Assembly (NCBI GenBank): GCA_963580285.1
Contig: OY757010.1
Coordinates: forward strand, 216,610,204-216,674,203
Length of the DNA: 64,000 nt
Direction of reading: 5' to 3'
DNA from: Lucinisca nassula
Lineage: Eukaryota; Mollusca; Bivalvia; Lucinida; Lucinidae
Made by a program: the position numbers and the translations under genes. Below are positions 10,001-23,947 of this stretch, one piece after another (position 1 is the stretch's first letter; the number at the start of each line of letters is the position of its first letter). The notes below the pieces were generated by a model. That model searched no databases. It had not been told where the DNA came from and was given only the letters and a program-made list of their open reading frames with translations.

Positions 10001-11900
10001 TGCGGGAGCTAGTGAGTACGTGGGGCATGTGTGGCTGAAGGGGCTTTAGCAGACCCACTAGCTGGCTACTCCGGGAAAACTCGTGTTTCCTGGAAAATGT
10101 GTGCGGAAAAGGAGTGTGCGTGAGGCTTGGGGGTGGGTAGGTTTTCCTGGACCCGGCCAAACGGTGAGGTGCGGGTGTTGGCGACATAGCGCGAAATGGG
10201 CGTAGATAGATGTCCTATCAAGCAGTGTGGGTGAGTACATTAGCAAAACTCTGGTTACTGCAAACTGGAGACAAGAGCATTGATGAATAATGCCCATTAC
10301 CGCGTTGTATCGGAATCAGTGGAACACGAGTTCCTGCTGGTTCTGCTAGCGTAACGGCGGAGTGCGCGAGCTAGCGAGTACGTGGGACATGAGTGGCTGA
10401 ACGGGCTTTAGCAGACCCACTAGCTGGCTACTCCAGGAAAACTCGTGTTTCCTTGAAAATGGGTGCGGAAAAGTAGTATGTGGCCGGCTTGGGGCGGTGG
10501 GAATGTTTTCCCGAACCCGGCCAAACGGAGAAGTGCGGGAGTTGGCGACGTAGCGCGACTTGGACATGGATAGATGTCCTATCCAGCAGTATGGGTGAGT
10601 ATACTCGCAAAACTCTAGTTATTGAAAACTGGAGACAAGAAACATGGTTAAAAATGCCCATTACCGCGTTGTATCCGAATCAGTGGAACACGAGTTCCTG
10701 CTGGTTCTGCTAGCGTAACGGCGGAGTGCGGGAGCTAGTGAGTACGTAAGGCATGTGTGGCTGAATGGGCTTTAGCAGACCCACTAGTTGGATATTCCGG
10801 GAAAACTCGTGTTTCCTGGAAAATGGGTATGGAAAAGGAGTGTGCGTGAGGCTTGGGGGTGGGTAGGTTTTCCTGGACCTGGACCCGGCCAAACGGTGAG
10901 GTGCGGGTGTTGGCGACATAGCGCGAAATGGGCGTAGATAGATGTCCTATCAAGCAGTGTGTGTGAGTACATTGGCAAAACTCTGGTTACTGCAAACTGG
11001 AGACAAGAACATTTATGAAAAATGCCCATTACCGCGTTGTATTGGAATCAGTGGAACACGAATTCCTGCTGGTTCTGCTAGCGTAACGACGGAGTGCGGG
11101 AGCTAGCGTGTACATGGGACATTGGTGGCTGAAGGGGCTTTAGCAGACCCACTAGCTGGCTACTCCGGGAAAATTCGTGTTTCCTTGAAAATGGGTTCGT
11201 AAAAGTAGTATGTTGCGGGCTTGGGTTGGTAGGTAGGTTTTCCCGAACCCGGCCAAACGGTGAGGTGCGGGAGTTGGCGACGTAGCGCGACTCGGACATG
11301 GATAGATGTCCTATCCAGCAGTATGGGTGAGTATACTCGCTAAACTCTGGTTACTGAAAACTTGAGACAAGAAAATTGGTGAACATTGCCCATTGCCACG
11401 TTGTTTCGGAATCAGTGGAACACGAGATCCTGCTGGTTCTGCTAGCGAAACGGCGGAGTGCGGGAGCTAGTGAGTACGTGGGGCATGTGTGGCTGAAAGG
11501 GCTTTAGCAGACCCACTAGCTGGCTACTCCGGGAAAACTCGTGTTTCCTGGAAAATGGGTGCGGAAAAGGAGTGTGCGTGAGGCTTGGGGGTGGGTAGGT
11601 TTTCCTGGACCCGGCCAAACGGTGAGGTGCGGGTGTTGACGACATAGCGAGAAATGGGCGTAGATAGATGTCCTATCAAGCAGTGTGGGTGAGTACATTG
11701 GCAAAACTCTGGTTACTGCAAACTGGAGACAAGAACATTGATGAAAAATGCCAATTACCGCGTTGTATTGGAATCAGTGGAACACGAGTTCCTGCTGGTT
11801 CTGCTAGCGTAACAGCGGAGTGCGGGAGCTAGCGAGTACGTGGGACATGAGTGGCTGAAAAGGCTTTAGCAGACCCACTGGCTGGCTACTCCTGGAAAAC
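4018..11900 (+). repeat. array sub-region 1: irregular, diverged edge
   Basis: Subtype order and spacing are less regular here than further in. Small indels include loss of ~20 bp near 5640, a hybrid junction near 5789 where a B monomer jumps into the middle of a C monomer, loss of ~38 bp near 6012, a 6-bp GC-rich insertion near 9070, and a 6-bp duplication near 10878. Greater decay at the edge of a satellite array is expected when homogenisation works best in the interior. Confidence 0.8.
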
Positions 11901-11937
11901 TCGTGTTTCCTTGAAAATGGGTGCGGAAAAGTAGTAT

Positions 11938-14900
11938 GTGGCCGGCTTGGGGTGGTGGGTAGGTTTTCCCGAACCCGGCCAAACGGAGAAGTGCGGGAGT
12001 TGGCGACGAAGCGCGACTTGGACATGGATAGATGTCCTATCCAGCAGTATGGATGAGTATACTCGCAAAACTCTAGTTATTGAAAACTGGAGACAAGAAA
12101 ATTGGTTAAAAATGCCCATTACCGCGTTATATCGGAATCAGTGGAACACGAGTTCCTGCTGGTTCTGCTAGAGTAACGGCGGAGTGCGGGAGCTAGTGAG
12201 TACGTGGAGCATGTGTGGCTGAAGGGGCTTTAGCAGACCCACTAGCTGGCTACTCCGAGAAAACTCGTGTTTCCTGGAAAATGGGTATGGAAAAGGAGTG
12301 TGCGTGAGGCTTGGGGGTGGGTAGGTTTTCCTGGACCCGGCCAAACGGTGAGGTGCGGGTGTTGGCGACAAAGCGCCAAATGGGCGTAGATAGATGTCCT
12401 ATCAAGCAGTGTAGGTGAGCACATTGGCAAAACTCTGGTTACTGCAAACTGGAGACAAGAACATTGATGAAAAATGCCCATTACCGCGTTGTATTGGAAT
12501 CAGTGGAACACGAGTTCCTGCTGGTTCTGCTAGCGTAACGACGGAGTGCGGGAGCTAGCGTGTACATGGGACATGGGTGGCTGAAGGGGCTTTAGCAGAC
12601 CCACTAGCTGGCTACTCCGGGAAAATTCGTGTTTCCTTGAAATTGGGTTCGTAAAAGTAGGATGTTGCGGGCTTGGGGTGGTAGGTTGGTTTTCCCGAAC
12701 CCGGCCAAACGGTGAGGTGCGGGAGTTGGCGACGTAGCGCGACTCGGACATGGATAGATGTCCTATCCAGCAGTATGGGTGAGTATACTCGCTAAACTCT
12801 GGTTACTGAAAACTTGAGACAAGAAAATTGGTGAACATTGCCCATTGCCACGTTGTTTCGGAATCAGTGGAACACGAGTTCCTGCTGGTTCTGCTAGCGA
12901 AACGGCGGAGTGCGGGAGCTAGTGAGTACGTGGGGCATGTGTGGCTGAAGGGGCTTTAGCAGACCCACTAGCTGGCTACTCCGGGAAAACTCGTGTTTCC
13001 TGGAAAATGGGTATGGAAAAGGAGTGTGCGTGAGGCTTGGGGGTGTGTAGGTTTTCCTGGACCCGGCCAAACGGTGAGGTGCGGGTGTTGGCGACATAGC
13101 GCGAAATGGGCGTAGATAGATGTCCTATCAAGCAGTGTGGGTGAGTACATTGGCAAAACTCTGGTTACTGCAAACTGGAGACAAGAACATTGATGAAAAA
13201 TAACCATTACCGCGTTGTATTGGAATCAGTGGAACACGAGTTCCTGCTGGTTCTGCTAGCGTAACGGCGGAGTGCGGGAGCTAGCAAGTACGTGGGACAT
13301 GAGTGGCTGAAAGGGCTTTAGCAGACCCACTAGCTGGCTACTCCAGGAAAACTCGTGTTTCCTTGAAAATGGGTGCGGAAAAGTAGTATGTGGCTGGCTT
13401 GGGGTGGTGGGTAGGTTTTCCCGAACCCGGCCAAACGGAGAAGTGCGGGAGTTGGCGACGTAGCGCGACTTGGACATGGATAGATGTCCTATCCAGCAGT
13501 ATGGATGAGTATACTCGCAAAACTCTAGTTATTGAAAACTGGAGACAAGAAAATTGGTTAAAAATGCCCATTACCGCATTATATCGGAATCAGTGGAACA
13601 CGAGTTCCTGCTGGTTCTGCTAGAGTAACGGCGGAGTGCGGGAGCTAGTGAGTACGTGAAGCATGTGTGGCTGAAGGGGCTTTAGCAGACCCACTAGCTG
13701 GCTACTCCGAGAAAACTCGTGTTTCCTGGAAAATGGGTATGGAAAAGGAGTGTGCGTGAGGCTTGGGGGTGGGTAGGTTTTCCTGGACCCGGCCAAACGG
13801 TGAGGTGCGGGTGTTGGCGACAAAGCGCGAAATGGGCGTAGATAGATGTCCTATCAAGCAGTGTAGGTGAGCACATTTGCAAAACTCTGGTTACTGCAAA
13901 CTGGAGACAAGAACATTGATGAAAAATGCCCATTACCGCGTTGTATTGGAATCAGTGGAACACGAGTTCCTGCTGGTTCTGCTAGCGTAACGACGGAGTG
14001 CGGGAGCTAGCGTGTACATGGGACATGGGTGGCTGAAGGGGCTTTAGCAGACCCACTAGCTGGCTACTCCGGGAAAATTCGTGTTTCCTTGAAATTGGGT
14101 TCGTAAAAGTAGTATGTTGCGGGCTTGGGGTGGTAGGTAGGTTTTCCCGAACCCGGCCAAACGGTGAGGTGCGGGAGTTGGCGACGTAGCGCGACTCGGA
14201 CATGGATAGATGTCCTATCCAGCAGTATGGGTGAGTATACTCGCTAAACTCTGGTTACTGAAAACTTGAGACAAGAAAATTGGTGAACATTGCCCATTGC
14301 CACGTTGTTTCGGAATCAGTGGAACACGAGTTCCTGCTGGTTCTGCTAGCGAAACGGCGGAGTGCGGGAGCTAGTGAGTACGTGGGGCATGTGTGGCTGA
14401 AGGGGCTTTAGCAGACCCACTAGCTGGCTACTCCGGGAAAACTCGTGTTTCCTGGAAAATGGGTATGGAAAAGGAGTGTGCGTGAGGCTTGGGGGTGTGT
14501 AGGTTTTCCTGGACCCGGCCAAACGGTGAGGTGCGGGTGTTGGCGACATAGCGCGAAATGGGCGTAGATAGATGTCCTATCAAGCAGTGTGGGTGAGTAC
14601 ATTGGCAAAACTCTGGTTACTGCAAACTGGAGACAAGAACATTGATGAAAAATAACCATTACCGCGTTGTATTGGAATCAGTGGAACACGAGTTCCTGCT
14701 GGTTCTGCTAGCGTAACGGCGGAGTGCGGGAGCTAGCGAGTACGTGGGACATGAGTGGCTGAAAGGGCTTTAGCAGACCCACTAGCTGACTACTCCAGGA
14801 AAACTCGTGTTTCCTTGAAAATGGGTGCGGAAAAGTAGTATGTGGCCGGCTTGGGGTGGTGGGTAGGTTTTCCCGAACCCGGCCAAACGGAGAAGTGCGG

Positions 14901-17900
14901 GAGTTGGAGACGTAGCGCGACTTGGACATGGATAGATGTCCTATCCAGCAGTATGGATGAGTATACTCGCAAAACTCTAGTTATTGAAAACTGGAGACAA
15001 GAAAATTGGTCAAAAATGCCCATTACCGCGTTATATCGGAATCAGTGGAACACGAGTTCCTGCTGGTTCTGCTAGAGTAACGGCGGAGTGCGGGAGCTAG
15101 TGAGTACGTGGGGCATGTGTGGCTGAAGGGGCTTTAGCAGACCCACTAGCTGGCTACTCCGGGAAAACTCGTGTTTCCTGGAAAATGGGTATGGAAAAGG
15201 AGTGTGCGTGAGGCTTGGGGGTGGGTAGGTTTTCCTGGACCCGGCCAAACGGTGAGGTGCGGGTGTTGGCGACATAGCGCCAAATGGGCGTAGATAGATG
15301 TCCTATCAAGCAGTGTAGGTGAGCACATTGGCAAAACTCTGGTTACTGCAAACTGGAGACAAGAACATTGATGAAAAATGCCCATTACCGCGTTGTATTG
15401 GAATCAGTGGAACACGAGTTCCTGCTGGTTCTGCTAGCGTAACGACGGAGTGCGGGAGCTAGCGTGTACATGGGACATGGGTGGCTGAAGGGGCTTTAGC
15501 AGACCAACTAGCTGGCTACTCCGGGAAAATTAGTGTTTCTTTGAAATTGGGTTCGTAAAAGTAGTATGTTGCGGGCTTGGGGTGGTAGGTAGGTTTTCCC
15601 GAACCCGGCCAAACGGTGAGGTGCGGGAGTTGGCGACGTAGCGCGACTCGGACATGGATAGATGTCCTATCCAGCAGTATGGGTGAGTATACTCGCTAAA
15701 CTCTGGTTACTGAAAACTTGAGACAAGAAAATTGGTGAACATTGCCCATTGCCACGTTGTTTCGGAATCAGTGGAACACGAGTTCCTGCTGGTTCTGCTA
15801 GCGAAACGGCGGAGTGCGGGAGCTAGTGAGTACGTGGGGCATGTGTGGCTGAAGAGGCTTTAGCAGACCCACTAGCTGGCTACTCCGGGAAAACTCGTGT
15901 TTCCTGGAAAATGGGTGCGGAAAAGGAGTGTGCGTGAGGCTTGGGGGTGGGTAGGTTTTCCTGGACCCGGCCAAACGGTGAGGTGCGGGTGTTGGCGACA
16001 TAGCGCGAAATGGGCGTACATAGATGTCCTATCAAGCAGTGTGGGTGAGTACATTGGCAAAACTCTGGTTACTGCAAACTGGAGACAAGAACATTGATGA
16101 AAAATGTCCATTACCGCGTTGTATTGGAATCAGTGGAACACGAGTTCCTGCTGGTTCTGCTAGCGTAACGGCGGAGTGCGGTAGCTAGCGAGTACCTGGG
16201 ACATGAGTGGCTGAAAGGGCTTTAGCAGACCCACTAGCTGGCTATTCCAGAAAAACTCGTGTTTCCTTGAAAATGGGTGCGGAAAAGTAGTATGTGGCCG
16301 GCTTGGGGTGGTGGGTAGGTTTTCCCGAACCCGGCCAAACGGAGAAGTGCGGGAGTTGGCAACGTAGCGCGACTTGGACATGGATAGATGTCCTATCCAG
16401 CAGTATGGGTGAGTATACTCGCAAAACTCTAGTTATTGAAAACTGGAGACAAGAATATTGGTTAAAAATGCCCATTACCGCGTTGTATCGGAATCAGTGG
16501 AACACGAGTTCCTGCTGGTTCTGCTAGCGTAACGGCTGAGTGCGGGAGCTAGTGAGTACGTGGGGCATGTGTGGCTGAAAGGACTTTAGCAGACCCACTA
16601 GCTGGCTACTCCGGGAAAACTCGTGTTTCCTGGAAAATGATTGCGGAAAAGGAGTGTGCGTGAGGCTTGGGGGTGGGTAGGTTTTCCTGGACCCGGCCAA
16701 ACGGTGAGGTGCGGGTGTTGGCGACATAGCGCGAAATGGGCGTAGATAGATGTCCTATCAAGCAGTGTGGGTGAGTACATTGGCAAAACTCTGGTTACTG
16801 CAAACTGGAGACAAGAACATTGATGAAAAATGCCCATTACCGCGTTGAATTGGAATCAGTGGAACACGAGTTCCTGCTGGTTCTGCTAGCGTAACGACGG
16901 AGTGCGGGAGCTAGCGTGTACATGGGACATGGTTGGCTGAAGGGGCTTTAGCAGACCCACTAGCTGGCTACTCCGGGAAAATTCGTGTTTCCTTGAAAAT
17001 GGGTTCGTAAAAGTAGTATGTTGCCGGCTTGGGGTGGTAGGTAGGTTTTCCCGAACCCGGCCAAACGGTGAGGTGCGTGAGTTGGCGACGTAGCGCGACT
17101 CGGACATGGATAGATGTCCTATCCAGCAGTATGGGTGAGTATACTCGCTAAACTCTGGTTACTGAAAACTTGAGACAAGAAAATTGGTGAACATTGCCCA
17201 TTGCCACTTTGTTTGGGAATCAGTGGAACACGAGTTCCTGCTGGTTCTGCTAGCGAAACGGCGGAGTGCGGGAGCTAGTGAGTACGTGGGGTATGTGTGG
17301 CTGAAGGGTCTTTAGCAGACCCACTAGCTGGCTACTCCGGGAAAACTCGTGTTTCCTGGAAAATGGGTGCGGAAAAGGAGTGTGCGTGAGGCTTGGGGGT
17401 GGGTAGGTTTTCCTGGACCCGGCCAAACGGTGAGGTGCGGGTGTTGGCGACATAGCGCGAAATGGGCGTAGATAGATGTCCTATCAAGCAGTGTGGGTGA
17501 GTACATTGGCAAAACTCTGGTTACTGCAAACTGGAGACAAGAACATTGATGAAAAATGCCCATTACCGCGTTGTATTGGAATCAGTGGAACACGAGTTCC
17601 TGCTGGTTCTGCTAGCGTAACGGCGGAGTGCGGGAGCTAGCGAGTACGTGGGACATGAGTGGCTGAAAGGGCTTTAGCAGACCCACTGGCTAGCTACTCC
17701 AGGAAAACTCGTGTTTCCTTGAAAATGGGTGCGGAAAAGTAGTATGTGGCCGGCATGGGGTGGTGGGTAGGTTTTCCCGAACACGGCCAAACGGAGAAGT
17801 GCGGGAGTTGGCGACGTAGCGCGACTTCACCATGGATAGATGTCCTATCCAGCAGTATGGGTGAGTATACTCGCAAAACTCTAGTTATTGAAAACTGGAG

Positions 17901-19780
17901 ACAAGAAAATTGGTTAAAAATTCCCATTACCGCGTTGTATCGGAATCAGTGGAACACGAGTTCCTGCTGGTTCTGCTAGCGTAACGGCGGAGTGCGAGAG
18001 CTAGTGAGTACGTGGGGCATGTGTGGCTGAAGGGGCTTTAGCAGACCCACTAGCTGGCTACTCCGGGAAAACTCGTGATTCCTGGAAAATGGGTGCGGAA
18101 AAGGAGTGTGCGTGAGGCTTGGGGGTGGGTAGGTTTTCCTGGACCCGGCCAAACGGTGAGGTGCGGGTGTTGGCGACATAGCGCGAAATGGGCATAGATA
18201 GATGTCCTATCAAGCAGTGTGGGTAAGTACATTGGCAAAACTCTGGTTACTGCAAACTGGAGACAAGAACATTGATGAAAAATGCCCATTACCGCGTTGT
18301 ATTGGAATCAGTGGAACACGAGTTCCTGCTGGTTCTGCTAGCGTAACGGCGGAGTGCGGGAACTGGCGAGTACGTGGGACATGAGTGGCTGAAAGGGCTT
18401 TAGCAGACCCACTAGCTGGCTACTCCGGGAAAATTCGTGTTTCCTTGAAATTGTGTTCGTAAAAGTAGTATGTTGCGGGCTTGGGGTGGTAGGGAGGTTT
18501 TCCCGAACCCGGCCAAACGGTGAGGTGCGGGAGTTGGCGACGTAGCGCGACTCGGACATGGATAGATGTCCTATCCAGCAGTATGGGTGAGTATACTCGC
18601 TAAACTGTGGTTACTGAAAACTTGAGACAAGAAAATTGGTGAACATTGCCCATTGCCACGTTGTTTCGGAATCAGTGGAACACGAGTTCCTGCTGGTTCT
18701 GCTAGCGAAACGGCGGAGTGCGGGAGCTAGTGAGTACGTGGGGCATGTGTGGCTGAAGAGGCTTTAGCAGACCCACTAGCTGGCTACTCCGGGAAAACTC
18801 GTGTTTTCTGGAAAATGGGTGCGGAAATGGAGTGTGCGTGAGGCTTGGGGGTAGGTAGGTTTTCCTGGATCCGGCCAAACGGTGAGGTGCGGGTGTTGGC
18901 GACATAGCGCGAAATGGGCGTACATAGATGTCCTATCAAGCAGTGTGGGTGAGTACATTGGCAAAACTATGGTTACTGCAAACTGGAGACAAGAACATTG
19001 ATGAAAAATGTCCATTACCGCGTTGTATTGGAATCAGTGGAACACGAGTTCCTGCTGGTTCTGCTAGCGTAACGGCGGAGTGCGGGAGCTTGCGAGTACG
19101 TGGGACATGAGTGGCTGAAAGGGCTTTAGCAGACCCACTAGCTGGCTATTGCAGAAAAACTCGTGTTTCCTTGAAAATGTGTGCGGAAAAGTAATATGTG
19201 GCCGGCTTGGGGTGGTGGGTAGGTTTTCCCGAACCCGGCCAAACGGAGAAGTGCGGGAGTTGGCGACGTAGCGCGACTTGGACATGGGTAGATGTCCTAT
19301 CCAGCAGTATGGGTGAGTATACTCGCAAAACTCTAGTTATTGAAAACTGGAGACAAGAATATTGGTTAAAAATGCCCATTACCGCGTTGTATCGGAATCA
19401 GTGGAACACGAGTTCCTGCTGGTTCTGCTAGCGTAACGGCGGAGTGCGGGAGCTAGTGAGTACGTGGGGCATGTGTGGCTGAAGGGGCTTTAGCAGACCC
19501 ACTAGCTGGCTACTCCGGGAAAACTCGTGTTTCCTGGAAAATGATTGCGGAAAAGGAGTGTGCGTGAGGCTTGGGGGTGTGTAGGTTTTCCTGGACCCGG
19601 CCAAACGGTGAGGTGCGTGTGTTGGCGACATAGCGCGAAATGGGCGTAGATAGATGTCCTATCAAGCAGTGTGGGTGAGTACATTGGCAAAACTCTGGTT
19701 ACTGCAAACTGGAGACAAGAACATTGATGAAAAATAACCATTACCGCGTTGTATTGGAATCAATGGAACACGAGTTCCTG
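11938..19780 (+). repeat. array sub-region 2: regular 1452-bp tetramers
   Basis: The A-monomer landmark recurs at 11938, 13390, 14842, 16294, 17746 and 19198, each 1452 bp apart (4 x 363). Neighbouring tetramers share private variants. For example, GATGAAAAATAACC replaces GATGAAAAATGCCC at 13193 and 14645. Confidence 0.9.
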
Positions 19781-19789
19781 CTGGTTCTG

Positions 19790-22700
19790 CTAGCGTAACG
19801 GCGGAGTGCGGGAGCTAGCAAGTACGTGGGACATGAGTGGCTGAAAGGGCTTTAGCAGACCCACTAGCTGGCTACTCCAGGAAAACTCGTGTTTCCTTGA
19901 AAATGGGTGCGGAAAAGTAGTATGTGGCCGGCTTGGGGTGGTGGGTAGGTTTTCCCGAACCCGGCCAAACGGAGAAGTGCGGGAGTTGGCGACGTAGCGC
20001 GACTTGGACATGGATAGATGTCCTATCCAGCAGTATGGATGAGTATACTCGCAAAACTCTAGTTATTGAAAACTGGAGACAAGAAAATTGGTTAAAAATG
20101 CCCATTACCGCGTTATATCGGAATCAGTGGAACACGAGTTCCTGCTGGTTCTGCTAGAGTAACGGCGGAGTGCGGGAGCTAGTGAGTACGTGGAGCAGTG
20201 TAGGTGAGCACATTGGCAAAACTCTGGTTACTGCAAACTGGAGACAAGAACATTGATGAAAAATGCCCATTACCGCGTTGTATTGGAATCAGTGGAACAC
20301 GAGTTCCTGCTGGTTCTGCTAGCGTAACGACGGAGTGCGGGAGCTAGCGTGTACATGGGACATGGGTGGCTGAAGGGGCTTTAGCATACCCACTAGCTGG
20401 CTACTCCGGGAAAATTCGTGTTTCCTTGAAATTGGGTTCGTAAAAGTAGTATGTTGCGGGCTTGGGGTGGTAGGTAGGTTTTCCCGAACCCGGCCAAACG
20501 GTGAGGTGCGGGAGTTGGCGACGTAGCGCGACTCGGACATGGATAGATGTCCTATCCAGCAGTATGGGTGAGTATACTCGCTAAACTCTGGTTACTGAAA
20601 ACTTGAGACAAGAAAATTGGTGAACATTGCCCAATGCCACGTTGTTTCGGTATCAGTGGAACACGAGTTCCTGCTGGTTCTGCTAGCGAAACGGCGGAGT
20701 GCGGGAGCTAGTGAGTACGTGGGGCATGTGTGGCTGAAGGGGCTTTAGCAGACCCACTAGCTGGCTACTCCGGGAAAACTCGTGTTTCCTGGAAAATGGG
20801 TATGGAAAAGGAGTGTGCGTGAGGCTTGGGGGTGTGTAGGTTTTCCTGGACCCGGCCAAACGGTGAGGTGCGGGTGTTGGCGACATAGCGCGAAATGGGC
20901 GTAGATAGATGTCCTATCAAGCAGTGTGGGTGAGTACATTGGCAAAACTCTGGTTACTGCAAACTGGAGACAAGAACATTGATGAAAAATAACCATTACC
21001 GCGTTGTATTGGAATCAGTGGAACACGAGTTCCTGCTGGTTCTGCTAGCGTAACGGCGGAGTGCGGGAGCTAGCGAGTACGTGGGACATGAGTGGCTGAA
21101 AGGGCTTTAGCAGACCCACTAGCTGACTACTCCAGGAAAACTCGTGTTTCCTTGAAAATGGGTGTGGAAAAGTAGTATGTGGCCGGCTTGGGGTGGTGGG
21201 TAGGTTTTCCCGAACCCGGCCAAACGGAGAAGTGCGGGAGTTGGAGACGTAGCGCGACTTGGACATGGATAGATGTCCTATCCAGCAGTATGGGTGAGTA
21301 TACTCGCAAAACTCTAGTTATTGAAAACTGGAGACAAGAAAATTGGTTAAAAATGCCCATTACCGCGTTATATCGGAATCAGTGGAACACGAGTTCCTGC
21401 TGGTTCTGCTAGAGTAACGGCGGAGTGCGGGAGCTAGTGAGTACGTGGGGCATGTGTGGCTGAAGGGGCTTTAGCAGACCCACTAGCTGGCTACTCCGGG
21501 AAAACTCGTGTTTCCTGGAAAATGGGTATGGAAAAGGAGTGTGCGTGAGGCTTGGGGGTGGGTAGGTTTTCCTGGACCCGGCCAAACGGTGAGGTGCGGG
21601 TGTTGGCGACATAGCGCCAAATGGGCGTAGATAGATGTCCTATCAAGCAGTGTAGGTGAGCACATTGGCAAAACTCTGGTTACTGCAAACTGGAGACAAG
21701 AACATTGATGAAAAATGCCCATTACCGCGTTGTATTGGAATCAGTGGAACACGAGTTCCTGCTGGTTCTGCTAGCGTAACGACGGAGTGCGGGAGCTAGC
21801 GTGTACATGGGACATGGGTGGCTGAAGGGGCTTTAGCAGACCAACTAGCTGGCTACTCCGGGAAAATTCGTGTTTCCTTGAAATTGGGTTCGTAAAAGTA
21901 GTATGTTGCGGGCTTGGGGTGGTAGGTAGGTTTTCCCGAACCCGGCCAAACGGTGAGGTGCGGGAGTTGGCGACGTAGCGCGACTCGGACATGGATAGAT
22001 GTCCTATCCAGCAGTATGGGTGAGTATACTCGCTAAACTCTGGTTACTGAAAACTTGAGACAAGAAAATTGGTGAACATTGCCCATTGCCACGTTGTTTC
22101 GGAATCAGTGGAACACGAGTTCCTGCTGGTTCTGCTAGCGAAACGGCGGAGTGCGGGAGCTAGTGAGTACGTGGGGCATGTGTGGCTGAAGAGGCTTTAG
22201 CAGACCCACTAGCTGGCTACTCCGGGAAAACTCGTGTTTCCTGGAAAATGGGTGCGGAAAAGGAGTGTGCGTGAGGCTTGGGGGTGGGTAGGTTTTCCTG
22301 GACCCGGCCAAACGGTGAGGTGCGGGTGTTGGCGACATAGCGCGAAATGGGCGTACATAGATGTCCTATCAAGCAGTGTGGGTGAGTACATTGGCAAAAC
22401 TCTGGTTACTGCAAACTGGAGACAAGAACATTGATGAAAAATGTCCATTACCGCGTTGTATTGGAATCAGTGGAACACGAGTTCCTGCTGGTTCTGCTAG
22501 CGTAACGGCGGAGTGCGGTAGCTAGCGAGTACCTGGGACATGAGTGGCTGAAAGGGCTTTAGCAGACCCACTAGCTGGCTATTCCAGAAAAACTCGTGTT
22601 TCCTTGAAAATGGGTGCGGAAAAGTAGTATGTGGCCGGCTTGGGGTGGTGGGTAGGTTTTCCCGAACCCGGCCAAACGGAGAAGTGCGGGAGTTGGCAAC

Positions 22701-23500
22701 GTAGCGCGACTTGGACATGGATAGATGTCCTATCCAGCAGTATGGGTGAGTATACTCGCAAAACTCTAGTTATTGAAAACTGGAGACAAGAATATTGGTT
22801 AAAAATGCCCATTACCGCGTTGTATCGGAATCAGTGGAACACGAGTTCCTGCTGGTTCTGCTAGCGTAACGGCGGAGTGCGGGAGCTAGTGAGTACGTGG
22901 GGCATGTGTGGCTGAAGGGACTTTAGCAGACCCACTAGCTGGCTACTCCGGGAAAACTCGTGTTTCCTGGAAAATGATTGCGGAAAAGGAGTGTGAGTGA
23001 GGCTTGGGGTGGGTAGGTTTTCCTGGACCCGGCCAAACGGTGAGGTGCGGGTGTTGGCGACATAGCGCGAAATGGGCGTAGATAGATGTCCTATCAAGCA
23101 GTGTGGGTGAGTACATTGGCAAAACTCTGGTTACTGCAAACTGGAGACAAGAACATTGATGAAAAATGCCCATTACCGCGTTGAATTGGAATCAGTGGAA
23201 CACGAGTTCCTGCTGGTTCTGCTAGCGTAACGACGGAGTGCGGGAGCTAGCGTGTACATGGGACATGGGTGGCTGAAGGGGCTTTAGCAGACCCACTAGC
23301 TGGCTACTCCGGGAAAATTCGTGTTTCCTTGAAAATGGGTTCGTAAAAGTAGTATGTTGCCGGCTTGGGGTGGTAGGTAGGTTTTCCCGAACCCGGCCAA
23401 ACGGTGAGGTGCGTGAGTTGGCGACGTAGCGCGACTCGGACATGGATAGATGTCCTATCCAGCAGTATGGGTGAGTATACTCGCTAAACTCTGGTTACTG
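19790..23500 (+). repeat. array sub-region 3: second copy of the ~13.25-17.2 kb block
   Basis: Monomer by monomer this matches 13256-17200 with the same private variants. The offset is 6534 bp (18 monomers) before the deletion at 20194 and 6337 bp after it. Confidence 0.85.
20160..20230 (+). other. ~197-bp deletion junction inside a B monomer
   Basis: The sequence jumps from the TACGTGGAGCA part of the monomer to GCAGTGTAGGTGAGC, skipping ~197 bp present in the paralogous monomer at 13.65-13.87 kb. The two ends share AGCA (20194-20197), so microhomology-mediated joining or replication slippage is likely. Confidence 0.85.
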
Positions 23501-23947
23501 AAAACTTGAGACAAGAAAATTGGTGAACATTGCCCATTGCCACGTTGTTTCGGAATCAGTGGAACACGAGTTCCTGCTGGTTCTGCTAGAGTAACGGCGG
23601 AGTGCGGGAGCTAGAGAGTACGTGGAGCATGTGTGGCTGAAGGGGCTTTAGCAGACCCACTAGCTGGCTACTCCGGGAAAACTCGTGTTTCCTGGAAAAT
23701 GATTGCGGACAAGGAGTGTGCGTGAGGCTTGGGGGTGGGTAGGTTTTCCTGGACCCGGCCAAACGGTGAGGTGCGGGTGTTGGCGACATAGCGCGAAATG
23801 GGCGTAGATAGATGTCCTATCAAGCAGTGTGGGTGAGTACATTGGCAAAACTCTGGTTACTGCAAACTGGAGACAAGAACATTGATGAAAAATAACCATT
23901 ACCGCGTTGTATTGGAATCAGTGGAACACGAGTTCCTGCTGGTTCTG

